Assembly: GCF_001043915.1 (NCBI RefSeq)
Contig: NZ_LABX01000018.1
Location: 1 to 64,000 of the forward strand
Source of the DNA: Methylobacterium aquaticum
GTDB taxonomy: Bacteria; Pseudomonadota; Alphaproteobacteria; Rhizobiales; Beijerinckiaceae
Direction: 5' to 3'
Length of the DNA stretch: 64,000 nucleotides
A program made the translations under genes and the position numbers. Below, one piece after another: positions 45,145 through 55,979 of the stretch. The notes under the pieces were generated by a model. The model was not told the DNA's origin and did not search any database. It saw only the letters and a list, made by a program, of their open reading frames with translations. Within the stretch, counting starts at the first letter, position 1, and every line of letters starts with the position of its first letter.

Positions 45145-45172
45145 AACCCTCCCCCGCAAAGAGGGGAGGGTT
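45145..45172. terminator. Bidirectional hairpin between convergent transporter and pgm genes
   Basis: Perfect 10-bp stem AACCCTCCCC (45145-45154) / GGGGAGGGTT (45163-45172), 8-nt loop, centrally placed between stop codons at 45130 and 45194. Confidence 0.65.
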
Positions 45173-45193
45173 CGGGGCGGTGCACCCTATGCC

Positions 45194-46870
<1,677 letters not shown>

Positions 46871-46927
46871 TTATGCCGCCTCGTGCCACCGGCGGCCAGC
46901 CCGGCCGGCCGGTTTCGCGATGATCCC

Positions 46928-49300
46928 CTACGCCGCCGTGTCGGCGACGGGCGGCAGGCCCGTGGTCAGGTGCCGGAACCCGTCGATCGGACCCGGCCGG
47001 CCGAACAGATAGCCCTGCGCCTCCTGGCACGCCTCGGCCCCCAGGAAGGCGAGTTCGCCCGTCGTCTCCACCCCCTCGGCCAGGACCGGCAGGCCGAGAC
47101 CTCGCCCGAGGCCCAGCACCGTCCGCACGATCGTGGCGGCCTGCTCGCTCGAATCGACCGCGCGGGTGAACGAGGAATCGATCTTGATCTTGTCGAACGG
47201 GAAGGCCCGCAGGTTCGACAGGGACGAGTAGCCGGTCCCGAAATCGTCCATGGCGATCCGCACCCCCATCGCCTTGACCCGGCGCAGGGTGGCAAGCGCC
47301 CGCGGCAGGTCGCGGATCAGCGCCGTCTCGGTGATCTCGAGTTCGAGGCGGGCGGCGGGAAGGCCGGTGGCGAACAGCACCTCGTGCACCAACTCCGAGA
47401 AGCCCGGGGCATGAAGCTGGACCGCCGAGACGTTGACGGCGATGCGCAGCGGGTTGTCCCAGGACGCCGCCTCGCGGCAGGTCTCGCGCAGGACCCACTC
47501 GCCGATCTCCAGGATGCTGCCGGTCTCCTCGGAGATCGGAATGAAGCGATCCGGCGGCACGGTGCCGCGCTCGGGATGGTGCCAGCGCAGCAGCGCCTCG
47601 AACCCGACCGCCTCGCCGGTATCGATGCGGGTCTGGGGCTGGTAGACGACCCGCAATTCTCCCCGCTCGATCGCGTGGCGCAGGTCGTGCTCGATCTGGC
47701 GCCGCTCGCGGACCTGCACGCCCATCAGCGCCTCGTAGAAGCGCAGTTGGCCGCGGCCCTCCTGCTTGGCGCGGTACAGGGCGGTGTCGGCCTGGACCAT
47801 CAGGGTCTCCGCATCCTCGCCATCATGCGGATAGAGCGCGAGGCCGAGGCTCGCCGCCGCAATGGCGCCGGCCGGCCCGGCTTCGGCCTGCCGCAGGGCG
47901 GCCAGGATCGCCTCGCCGAGCGCCTCGGCGCCCGCCGCATCGAGGTTCGGCGCCAGCACGGCGAACTCGTCGCCACCCAGCCGCGCCAGCATCTGGCCGG
48001 GGCTCAGCACCGGGGTGATCGCCGCGCAGACGGCGCGCAACAGCGCGTCGCCGGCGGCGTGGCCGAACAGGTCGTTGACCTCCTTGAAGCGGTCGAGATC
48101 GGCGCAGAGCACCGCCAGCGGCCGGCCGGCGGCCTGGGCGAGCGCGATCTCCTGCCCCAGCCGGGCGTTGAAGCTGGTACGGTTCGGCGCCCCCGTGAGC
48201 GCGTCGTGATGGGCGAGATAGGCGATCCGTGCCTCGGCGCGCTTGCGTGCCCGCAGGTCGCGCACCGCCAGGGCGGCGTGCGGTCGGCCGGCGAAATCGA
48301 TGACGCGGCGGATCACCTCGACCGGGATCAGGCTGCCGTCGTCCCGGCGCAGCTTGGCCTCGGGCACGTCCGGGGCCTCGGCCGGGCCGGAACCGGTCGC
48401 CTCGTCGAGGAAGTCCGAGAGGGCCGCCCCTGTCAGCGCCTCGGCCGTCCGGCCGACGAGGTCGGCGAAGCTGTCGTTGACGGTGACGATCCGATCGCCG
48501 TCGCAGACCATCAGCCCCTCGACCGCGGCGTTGGCGAGCCCGCGCATCCGGTCGCCCTCAAGGGCCGAGCGGCGCTCGTCACGCAGATGCAGCCACAGGC
48601 CCGCGAAGGCGAGCAGCAGGATGGTGATGCTCGCGACGGCCACCGCCATGGCGAGGATCTCCGCCGGCACCGCGGTGCCCGACAGGGTGATGCCCGGATC
48701 CGGCGTGATCACGGCGGCGGCCATCGCGGTGAAGTGCAGGCCGCAGATCCCCGCCACCATCAGGCCGGCCCCGGCCAGCTTCCTCCGCACCGAGCCGTCC
48801 CGCAGGGTCGTGGCGAGGGCCAGGCTGCCGAACCCGGCGCCGGCCGCGAGCGCCACGAGCACGAGCCCCGGATTCCAGGCGATGCGGCCCGCCACCTCGA
48901 AGGCCGCCATGCCGGTGAAGTGCATCGCACCGACGCCGAGGCCGATCTGCGCGCCGCCGAGCCACGCCGCCCCGGGCAGGCCCGGCCGCAGGGCGACCCA
49001 GAAGCCCGCCGCCGCCATGCCGATCCCGATCATCAGGGACAGCCCGGTCAGCCCGAGGTCATAGGCCGAGGCGAGGCCGGGCGAGAAGGCCAGCATGGCG
49101 ATGAAATGCGTGGCCCAGATCCCGGTCCCGCCCGCCAGGGCGGCGGTGGCGAGCCAGAGCCGGCGCTCGCGGCCCACACTGAGCCGGGCATGGTCCAGAA
49201 GCGTCAGGCTGGTCGCCGCAGCCAAGTTGCATACAACTGCCGCGAGAAAAATGAGTTTGAGGTCGTGAGTGGCGGCGAGACAATTGTAGAGGGCGGTCAC
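46928..49300 (-). CDS. MHYT-PAS-GGDEF-EAL membrane signalling protein
   Basis: 790-aa cyclic di-GMP enzyme. Seven N-terminal TM helices with three MHYT-type motifs (THFIAM near 64, MHFTGM near 126, LHFTAM near 188) thought to bind a metal or sense gases; PAS (about 250-350); GGDEF with intact LGGDEF at 441-446; EAL with intact FEALLRWHHPERG from 567 and DDFGTGYSSLSNLR. Both output motifs look active, so synthesis and hydrolysis of c-di-GMP are both possible. No close partner genes; start ATG 49300. Confidence 0.93.
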   Translation of the reverse strand: MTALYNCLAATHDLKLIFLAAVVCNLAAATSLTLLDHARLSVGRERRLWLATAALAGGTGIWATHFIAMLAFSPGLASAYDLGLTGLSLMIGIGMAAAGFWVALRPGLPGAAWLGGAQIGLGVGAMHFTGMAAFEVAGRIAWNPGLVLVALAAGAGFGSLALATTLRDGSVRRKLAGAGLMVAGICGLHFTAMAAAVITPDPGITLSGTAVPAEILAMAVAVASITILLLAFAGLWLHLRDERRSALEGDRMRGLANAAVEGLMVCDGDRIVTVNDSFADLVGRTAEALTGAALSDFLDEATGSGPAEAPDVPEAKLRRDDGSLIPVEVIRRVIDFAGRPHAALAVRDLRARKRAEARIAYLAHHDALTGAPNRTSFNARLGQEIALAQAAGRPLAVLCADLDRFKEVNDLFGHAAGDALLRAVCAAITPVLSPGQMLARLGGDEFAVLAPNLDAAGAEALGEAILAALRQAEAGPAGAIAAASLGLALYPHDGEDAETLMVQADTALYRAKQEGRGQLRFYEALMGVQVRERRQIEHDLRHAIERGELRVVYQPQTRIDTGEAVGFEALLRWHHPERGTVPPDRFIPISEETGSILEIGEWVLRETCREAASWDNPLRIAVNVSAVQLHAPGFSELVHEVLFATGLPAARLELEITETALIRDLPRALATLRRVKAMGVRIAMDDFGTGYSSLSNLRAFPFDKIKIDSSFTRAVDSSEQAATIVRTVLGLGRGLGLPVLAEGVETTGELAFLGAEACQEAQGYLFGRPGPIDGFRHLTTGLPPVADTAA

Positions 49301-49558
49301 GAGCTGCGTCCCATGGGTGGGCTCTTCATGGCGCGATAGGTGCGCCCCGCGCGGTGAACATCCACATTGTCGTTTGCACCCTCAGCACGTTTCTTTGGGC
49401 GCTTAGTGAATGTGTCCCTAAGGAATCCGGGCGCGGATCTTTGATTTCTGCCCATCGGGCGCCCGCCCCGGCCGCCGCCCGGTCGGCATCTGCGCCCCTC
49501 TTGGCGGCCCGCCCCTCCGCCCGATATCCGGCCCCGACCAGCAAGGGATACAAGCGCG

Positions 49559-50107
49559 ATGCAGAACGAGGAGGCCGGCACCCCGGCGCGGCCGGCACTG
49601 GACGAGGACACCATCGCCTTCGCGGGCCGGGTCTTCCAGTATGCCCGCCTCGGCCACCATGCGGAGCTGGGCGAGCTGCTGGCCATGGGCCTGCCGCCCA
49701 ACCTGCGCAACGACAAGGGCGACACGCTGCTGATGCTCGCGGCCTATCACGGCCATGTCGAGACGGTGCGCGTGCTGATGGCGCACGGGGCCGATGCGGA
49801 GATTCCCAACGACCGCGGCCAGACCCCGCTCGCCGCGGCGGCGTTCAAGGGCGCGATGCCGGTACTCCTGTCCCTCCTCGACGGCGGGGCTGCGATCGAC
49901 GGCGCCGGCCCGGACGGGCGCACCGCCCTGATGACGGCCGCGATGTTCAACCGCGTCGCGATGGTCGAGACGCTGTTGGCCCGTGGGGCCGATCCGGCCC
50001 GGCGCGATGCCGGCGGCCACACCGCCGAGAGCGCCGCCCGCGCGATGAACGCGCCGGACACGCCGGAGCTTCTTGCCCGTGCGGTCGCCGCGGGAGAGGC
50101 GCGTTAA
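49559..50107 (+). CDS. Ankyrin repeat protein
   Basis: 182 aa with about four ankyrin repeats (for example GDTLLMLAAYHGHVETVRVLMAHGADAEIPND; GQTPLAAAAFKGAMPVLLSLLDGGAAIDGAGP; GRTALMTAAMFNRVAMVETLLARGADPARRD). No signal peptide or TM. Probable protein-protein interaction scaffold; its partner is unknown. Its TAA stop at 50105-50107 overlaps the stop of the convergent membrane protein gene. Confidence 0.9.
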   Translation: MQNEEAGTPARPALDEDTIAFAGRVFQYARLGHHAELGELLAMGLPPNLRNDKGDTLLMLAAYHGHVETVRVLMAHGADAEIPNDRGQTPLAAAAFKGAMPVLLSLLDGGAAIDGAGPDGRTALMTAAMFNRVAMVETLLARGADPARRDAGGHTAESAARAMNAPDTPELLARAVAAGEAR

Positions 50108-51168
50108 ATCGGCGGCGGCACCGCCTTCGCCACCATCAGCCCGCGCCGGGCCTCGATCGTCTGCCAGACCATCAGCGCCGGCACGCCCAGCACCACGTCC
50201 GGCACCCGTTTGACCAGCGAGAGGGCGAGCGCGGTGTGCGGATCGATGCCGAACAGGCTGCCGAGGACCACGAAGCCGCCCTCCTGCACCCCGAGCCCGC
50301 TCGGAACCGGGAAGGCGGCGGACTTGATCGCCTGGCTCAGGGATTCGAGCACCACCGCCTCGGCCAGGGTCACCCCCTCGATGCCGATGCAGCGGAGCGC
50401 GATCCAGATCTCCAGGGCGCCGAGGAACCAGGCGGCGAGGTGGAGCAGGAATCCTTGCGTCAGCGGCAGCCAGCGCCGCCGGTCCCACACCGCGTCCAGG
50501 GACGCCTGCACGCCACCGCCGGCCGGGGCGGTCCCGCCCTCCGCGGCGAAGCGGCGGGCGAGCGCCGTGACCCGGCGCTCGATGAAGGCTGCGCCGCCGT
50601 AGCGCTGCACCGCGAAGAAGGCGGCGAGCACGACGCCGCTCAAGGCCAGCCCCTTGGCGCACCAGGCCGCCAGGGTCGCGGCCTGCTCGCCCTCGACCTG
50701 CGACAGCAGCACGACGCCGGTGAGCGCGAACGCCGCCTCGGTGACGACCTGGAAGAACATGTCGACCAGGATGCCGGCGGCGCTCGCCGAACCGGTGACG
50801 CCCCAGAAGGTGAGCAGGCGCGCGCCCAGCACCTCGCCGCCGACCGAGGCGACGGGCAGGAGCGTGTTGACGCCCTCGCGCACGAAGCGCAGCACCACGA
50901 ACGGCCCGGCGGCGACGCCGACGAGGCCGGTGAGGATCCGGGCCCAGGCCACGCCGCACAGCCCGATGATCGCCACCCGCACCAGCACCACCGCGGCGAT
51001 GCCGAGGAGGCCGATGCGCCCAAAGGCATCGGCCACCGCCCCGACGTCGTTGGCGGCGACGAGCCAGAGGGCGAGCCCCACCCCGATCGCGGCGCCGAGG
51101 AGCGGGACCCGCCGCAGCAGGCGGCGCCCGAGGCTCGGCCGGGCTTGCGCCGCACCGGCGCCCGCCAT
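50104..51168 (-). CDS. Lysylphosphatidylglycerol synthase TM-family / HpnL-like membrane protein
   Basis: 354 aa with seven to eight TM helices, from the UPF0104 (LPG synthase TM region) superfamily: GAAIGVGLALWLVAANDVGAV, EGVNTLLPVASVGGEVLGARLL and FPVPSGLGVQEGGFVVLGSLFG are typical. It lacks the MprF catalytic domain. Some relatives are called HpnL and help localise hopanoids; others are flippase-like. ATG 51168 overlaps the stop of the ferredoxin gene (ATGA), so the two are translationally coupled. Substrate uncertain. Confidence 0.8.
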   Translation of the reverse strand: MAGAGAAQARPSLGRRLLRRVPLLGAAIGVGLALWLVAANDVGAVADAFGRIGLLGIAAVVLVRVAIIGLCGVAWARILTGLVGVAAGPFVVLRFVREGVNTLLPVASVGGEVLGARLLTFWGVTGSASAAGILVDMFFQVVTEAAFALTGVVLLSQVEGEQAATLAAWCAKGLALSGVVLAAFFAVQRYGGAAFIERRVTALARRFAAEGGTAPAGGGVQASLDAVWDRRRWLPLTQGFLLHLAAWFLGALEIWIALRCIGIEGVTLAEAVVLESLSQAIKSAAFPVPSGLGVQEGGFVVLGSLFGIDPHTALALSLVKRVPDVVLGVPALMVWQTIEARRGLMVAKAVPPPI

Positions 51169-51515
51169 CACGGCGTCCCGCCCGGCTCTTGCCCCCGCCT
51201 GGCCGGCAGCAGCGCGTCCAGCATCGCCTCGGGTTCGAGCGCGGGATCGAGCACCAGGAGGCGCCCTTCGCCGAGGGAGCCGGCGGTGGCGAGCGTCAGG
51301 CTGCGCTTCGGGCACAGGCCGAGGCAGCCGGTCTCGACCACCCGCACCTTGCGGCCGCGGTGACCCGCCTTGAGGGCGCGCTTCAGCCCGCCCCGGACCG
51401 CCTTGGCACCGACCCCCTGCCGCTTGGCGCATTTGGCGCACAGCATCACGATCTCGGCGAAGGGGGCGGCGGCCGCCTTGGCGGGCCCGCGTTTCGTCAC
51501 CTCGGCTTTGCTCAC
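51168..51515 (-). CDS. (2Fe-2S) thioredoxin-like ferredoxin
   Basis: About 115 aa with a thioredoxin-like (2Fe-2S) ferredoxin pattern: MLCAKCAKRQG, and VETGCLGLCPKRSLTL. GTG 51515 (MSKAEVTKRG) follows GGAGACC and is preferred; a longer frame to 51713 adds an Arg-rich stretch. The role is unknown; it may pass electrons or sense redox state. Operonic with the downstream flippase-like gene. C-terminal residues (ALEPEAMLDALLP) resemble a DUF1636-type end, uncertain. Confidence 0.72.
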   Translation of the reverse strand: MSKAEVTKRGPAKAAAAPFAEIVMLCAKCAKRQGVGAKAVRGGLKRALKAGHRGRKVRVVETGCLGLCPKRSLTLATAGSLGEGRLLVLDPALEPEAMLDALLPARRGQEPGGTP

Positions 51516-51785
51516 CGTGTTCCGGTCTCCCGCTTCGTCACCAAGTCCGAAACCGGAGTTAAACCGCGGGTGGTACGGGTGCAACGCGGCAAGACGCGTC
51601 GCCCGCCGGACGCGGCGGCGGATCAGGCGCTCCGCTGGTGCCGGCCGGTGCCCGCCATGGCGGGCCGTAACGGGACAGGCGAGGCGCGGAAATGCGCCCC
51701 TCCCCGGTGACAACCCTGCCCCGGGGACAGGGGGCCGCTCTCACAACGATGAATTGAAAATCACGGTCTCAGCATCACCTTTGCG

Positions 51786-52805
<1,020 letters not shown>

Positions 52806-52815
52806 GATTCGCGCC

Positions 52816-53856
52816 TCACGCCGCCATCGCGGCGGCCGGAGCCTTCGGGTGGCCGGAGCCCGCCACCGCCATGTGGCAGGCGGCGAAATGCGCCGGCGCG
52901 ACGGGATCGAGGCCCGGCTCGCGGATGCGGCAGATGTCGGCCGCGAACTGGCAGCGGGTGTGGAAGCGGCAGCCCGGGGGCGGGTTGATCGGGTTCGGCG
53001 GATCGCCGGTGAGCGGCGCCTCTTCGAGCCGGGCATTCGGGTCGGTCGACGGCTGCGAGGCCAGCAACGCCGCCGTGTAGGGGTGGCGCGGGGTGCTCAG
53101 GATCGCGTCGGCCGGGCCGATCTCGGCGACGCGGCCGAGATACATCACCATCACCCGGTCGGACATGAAGCGCACGACGTTGAGATCGTGCGAGATGAAG
53201 ATGTAGGTCAGGCCGAATTCCTGCTTCAGGTCGGTGAGCAGGTTCAGCACCTGCGCCTCCACCGACTTGTCGAGGGCCGAGACCGCCTCGTCGAGGATGA
53301 GCAGCCGCGGCTCGAGGGCAAGCGCCCGGGCGATGTTGACCCGCTGGCGCTGGCCGCCCGAGACCTCGTGCGGATAGCGCCCGCCGAAGCGCCGCGGCTC
53401 CAGGCCGACCCGGCGCAACAGGTCGTGGGCGCGCGACAGGGCCGCCGCCGCGGACAGCCCGTGCGCCCGCGGGCCGAAGGCCACCGATTCCTCGACCGTC
53501 AGCCGCGGGTTGAGCGAGGCATAGGAATCCTGGAACACCATCTGCACCTGGCGGCGATAGGCTTTCAGGTCGAGGGCGCGGGAGCCGAGCAGCTCGCCGT
53601 CGAAGACGATGTCACCCTTGTCCTGCCGGCTGATCTGCATCAGCAGGCGGGCGGTCGTCGACTTGCCGCAGCCCGACTCGCCGACGACGCCGAGGGTCTC
53701 CCCCTTCATCACCGAGAAGTCGACGCCGTCGACGGCCCGCACCGCAAGTCCCTTGCCGAACAGGCCGCCCTTGCCGGGAAAGTGCTTCACCAGCCCGTCG
53801 ACGGTCAGGAGCGGCTGGGCGGGACCGCCGCGGTCGCGGGGATCGAGCTCGGTCAC
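52816..53856 (-). CDS. Dipeptide-type ABC transporter ATP-binding protein (DppF-like)
   Basis: 346-aa second ATPase. Walker A GESGCGKS, Q-loop MVFQDSYASLNPR, signature VSGGQRQRVNIA, Walker B LLILDEAVSALD and switch FISHDL; C-terminal HPYTAALL and PPPGCRFHTRCQ. GTG 53856 overlaps the stop codon of the DppC gene (GTGA), so the start is coupled; an open frame to 54000 would overlap DppC and is rejected. Confidence 0.93.
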   Translation of the reverse strand: MTELDPRDRGGPAQPLLTVDGLVKHFPGKGGLFGKGLAVRAVDGVDFSVMKGETLGVVGESGCGKSTTARLLMQISRQDKGDIVFDGELLGSRALDLKAYRRQVQMVFQDSYASLNPRLTVEESVAFGPRAHGLSAAAALSRAHDLLRRVGLEPRRFGGRYPHEVSGGQRQRVNIARALALEPRLLILDEAVSALDKSVEAQVLNLLTDLKQEFGLTYIFISHDLNVVRFMSDRVMVMYLGRVAEIGPADAILSTPRHPYTAALLASQPSTDPNARLEEAPLTGDPPNPINPPPGCRFHTRCQFAADICRIREPGLDPVAPAHFAACHMAVAGSGHPKAPAAAMAA

Positions 53857-54764
53857 TGGCGCACCTCCATGGCCGAGCGCAGGCCGTCCGACAAAAGGTT
53901 GAAGGAGATCGAGGTGAGAAAGATCATCACGCCGGGTAAAGCCGCCACGACCGGGTTGACGTAGATCGCGGTGCGCAGGGTGTTGAGCATCAGGCCCCAT
54001 TCCGGCTCCGGCGGCTTCACGCCGAGGCCGAGGAAGGACAGGCCGGAGGCCAGGATCATCGACACCGAGATCAGGCTGGTGGCGTAGACGAAGACCGGCC
54101 CGAGCACGTTGCCGAGCACCTGCACCCGCACCACCGTGACCGGATGGGCGCCCGAGACCCGGGCCGCCTCGACATAGTCGCGGTTGCGGATCTGCACCGT
54201 GACGCTCTCGGCGACGCGGGTGATCTGCGGCACGAACACGACCGTGAGCGAGACGATGGAATTCAGGATGCCGGCCCCGAGCGCGCCCGAGAGCGCGATG
54301 GCGAGGAGCACCGACGGGAAGGCGAAGAACACGTCGACCACGCGCATGATCAGCGTGTTGACCCAGCCGCCGGCATAGCCCGCCAGGATTCCGAGGCCGG
54401 ATCCGATGAAGAACGCGATGACGACCGGCAGCACGCCCATGAACAGCGACAGGCGCCCGGCATAGAGCAGCCGCGTGAGCATGTCGCGGCCGAGCTCGTC
54501 CGAGCCGAGCCAGTAGGTCGCGTCGCCGACGTGGCGCAGGCGCCGGACCATCGAGCCCTTGAACGGGTCCATCGGGGCGATCAGCGGCGCGAAGATCGCC
54601 GCGAGGACGATGGCGAGGATCACGAGACCGGCCGCCATCGCGACCGGGTCACGGGCGAGCCGCCGCAGCACGCTGCCCCAGTAGCCGCGGGAGGCTTGCA
54701 CCGGGATCTCGGGCGCCGGCACCGACGCGACGGGATCGCCCGTGAGGGAGGTCTGGCTCGACAT
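53853..54764 (-). CDS. Dipeptide-type ABC transporter permease (DppC-like)
   Basis: 303-aa inner-membrane permease with six TM helices and an N-terminal OppC-type segment (YWGSVLRRLARDPVAMAAGLVI). The EAA-like cytoplasmic loop YVEAARVSGAHPVTVVRVQVLGNVLG contacts the ATPases. Full length. The gene follows the DppB permease by 4 bp. Confidence 0.94.
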   Translation of the reverse strand: MSSQTSLTGDPVASVPAPEIPVQASRGYWGSVLRRLARDPVAMAAGLVILAIVLAAIFAPLIAPMDPFKGSMVRRLRHVGDATYWLGSDELGRDMLTRLLYAGRLSLFMGVLPVVIAFFIGSGLGILAGYAGGWVNTLIMRVVDVFFAFPSVLLAIALSGALGAGILNSIVSLTVVFVPQITRVAESVTVQIRNRDYVEAARVSGAHPVTVVRVQVLGNVLGPVFVYATSLISVSMILASGLSFLGLGVKPPEPEWGLMLNTLRTAIYVNPVVAALPGVMIFLTSISFNLLSDGLRSAMEVRQ

Positions 54765-54768
54765 CGGG

Positions 54769-55722
54769 TCAGGCCCTCTCGATGCGGGGGTCGAGGGCGG
54801 TCTGCACCACGTCGACCAGGAGGTTGAGGGAGACGAAGAACATCGCCAGGACCAGGATCGTGCCCTGCAACAGCGGCAGGTCGCGCTGGAAGATCGCGGC
54901 GTTGAGGAGGAAGCCGGTGCCCGGCCAGGCGAACACCGTCTCGATCAGGATCGAGCCGCCGAGCAGGTAGCCGAGCTGCAACCCCATGATGGCGATGGCG
55001 GTGGGTGCCGCGTTCTTGACCACGTGGCGGAAGACGCCGAACTCGGACAGGCCCTTGGCGCGGAGCGCCTGCACGAAGTCCTGGTGCAGGATGTCGCCGA
55101 CGAGCGCCCGGACGGTGCGGGAGATCACCCCCATGGGGATCACCGACATGGTGATGGCGGGCAGCAGGATGTAGCGCAGGTGCTCGATATCGGGGACCCA
55201 GTTGCCCGACCCTTGCGGCCCCGCGCCGGTCGGCGGCAGCCAGCCGAGGGTGGCCGAGAACACGATCACCAGCACGATGCCGAGCCAGTAATGCGGCACG
55301 CTGACCCCGAATACCGCGATGGCCGAAGCGACCCGGTCGAGCCAGGAATCGCGGGCATAGCCGGCGACGAAGCCGAAGAAGGTGCCGAAGGTGAAGCCGA
55401 TCAGCGTCGCCATCGAGGCGAGGATCAGGCTGTTGCCGACGGCACGGCCGACCTCCGACAGGACCGGGCGGCCGGTGGCGATCGAGGTGCCGAGATCGCC
55501 GTGCAGGATCTTCCAGAGCCACAGGCCGTATTGCACCGGCAGCGGCTTGTCGAAGCCGTAGGCCGACCGCATCTGCGCCTGCATCTCGGCGGTGGCGTCC
55601 ACCGGCAGGATCGCGCTCAGGGGATCGCCGGGGGCGAGGTGGACGAGGAGGAAGCACACCAGGCTGACGCCCAGGGCGACCGGGGCGGCGTAGCCGATGC
55701 GCTTGAGGATGAAGAGGATCAT
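54769..55722 (-). CDS. Dipeptide-type ABC transporter permease (DppB-like)
   Basis: 317-aa permease with the typical ILFILKRIGYAAPVALGVSLVCFLLVHLAPGDP start and six TM helices; the EAA loop is FVQALRAKGLSEFGVFRHVVKNA. ATG 55722 chosen over 55800, whose extension is Arg/Pro-rich and overlaps a dispersed repeat. The substrate-binding gene is upstream, separated by 257 bp containing two repeat copies. Confidence 0.94.
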   Translation of the reverse strand: MILFILKRIGYAAPVALGVSLVCFLLVHLAPGDPLSAILPVDATAEMQAQMRSAYGFDKPLPVQYGLWLWKILHGDLGTSIATGRPVLSEVGRAVGNSLILASMATLIGFTFGTFFGFVAGYARDSWLDRVASAIAVFGVSVPHYWLGIVLVIVFSATLGWLPPTGAGPQGSGNWVPDIEHLRYILLPAITMSVIPMGVISRTVRALVGDILHQDFVQALRAKGLSEFGVFRHVVKNAAPTAIAIMGLQLGYLLGGSILIETVFAWPGTGFLLNAAIFQRDLPLLQGTILVLAMFFVSLNLLVDVVQTALDPRIERA

Positions 55723-55795
55723 GACGAGCGGATCCTTGCGGCGGCGCCGGAATCTCGGGGGGCGGGCCTGGCCCGACGGGTCTGCGATCCTCCGG

Positions 55796-55836
55796 GGCAT
55801 CCCGGGACCGCGAAAGCGGAGCCCGGGATCCGGAAC
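55796..55836 (-). repeat. Dispersed repeat, copy C (inverted)
   Basis: On the minus strand it reads GTTCCGGATCCCGGGCTCCG... ending CCCGGGATGCC, matching copies A and B in their conserved core with a small internal insertion. Confidence 0.7.
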
Positions 55837-55893
55837 CGCAGGAGGTGCCGGACGGGGCGGGACCGTGCCCGCCTTGTCCTGAAGTCCCGGCGC

Positions 55894-55932
55894 TTCTGGA
55901 TTCCGGGCTCCGCGGCGCGGCCCCGGAACGAC
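55894..55932 (+). repeat. Dispersed 39-bp repeat, copy B
   Basis: Begins TTCTGGATTCCGGGCTCCGC and ends CGGAACGAC; 34/39 identical to copy A at 41679-41717. Such 'TTCTGGATTCCGGGCTC' elements are recognisable in high-GC alphaproteobacterial intergenic DNA, from memory. Confidence 0.75.
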
Positions 55933-55979
55933 CAGGAGGATGTCAGTTGTAACGTTGGCCTCTCACGCGAGGCAGGCGT

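Larger units (their letters stand above)
55723..55979. other. Gap inside ABC transporter operon with an inverted repeat pair
   Basis: 257 bp between the binding-protein gene and dppB-like gene. Two copies of the dispersed repeat face each other (55796-55836 inverted, 55894-55932 direct), able to fold into one long hairpin, which could lower distal expression relative to the binding protein. Confidence 0.6.
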
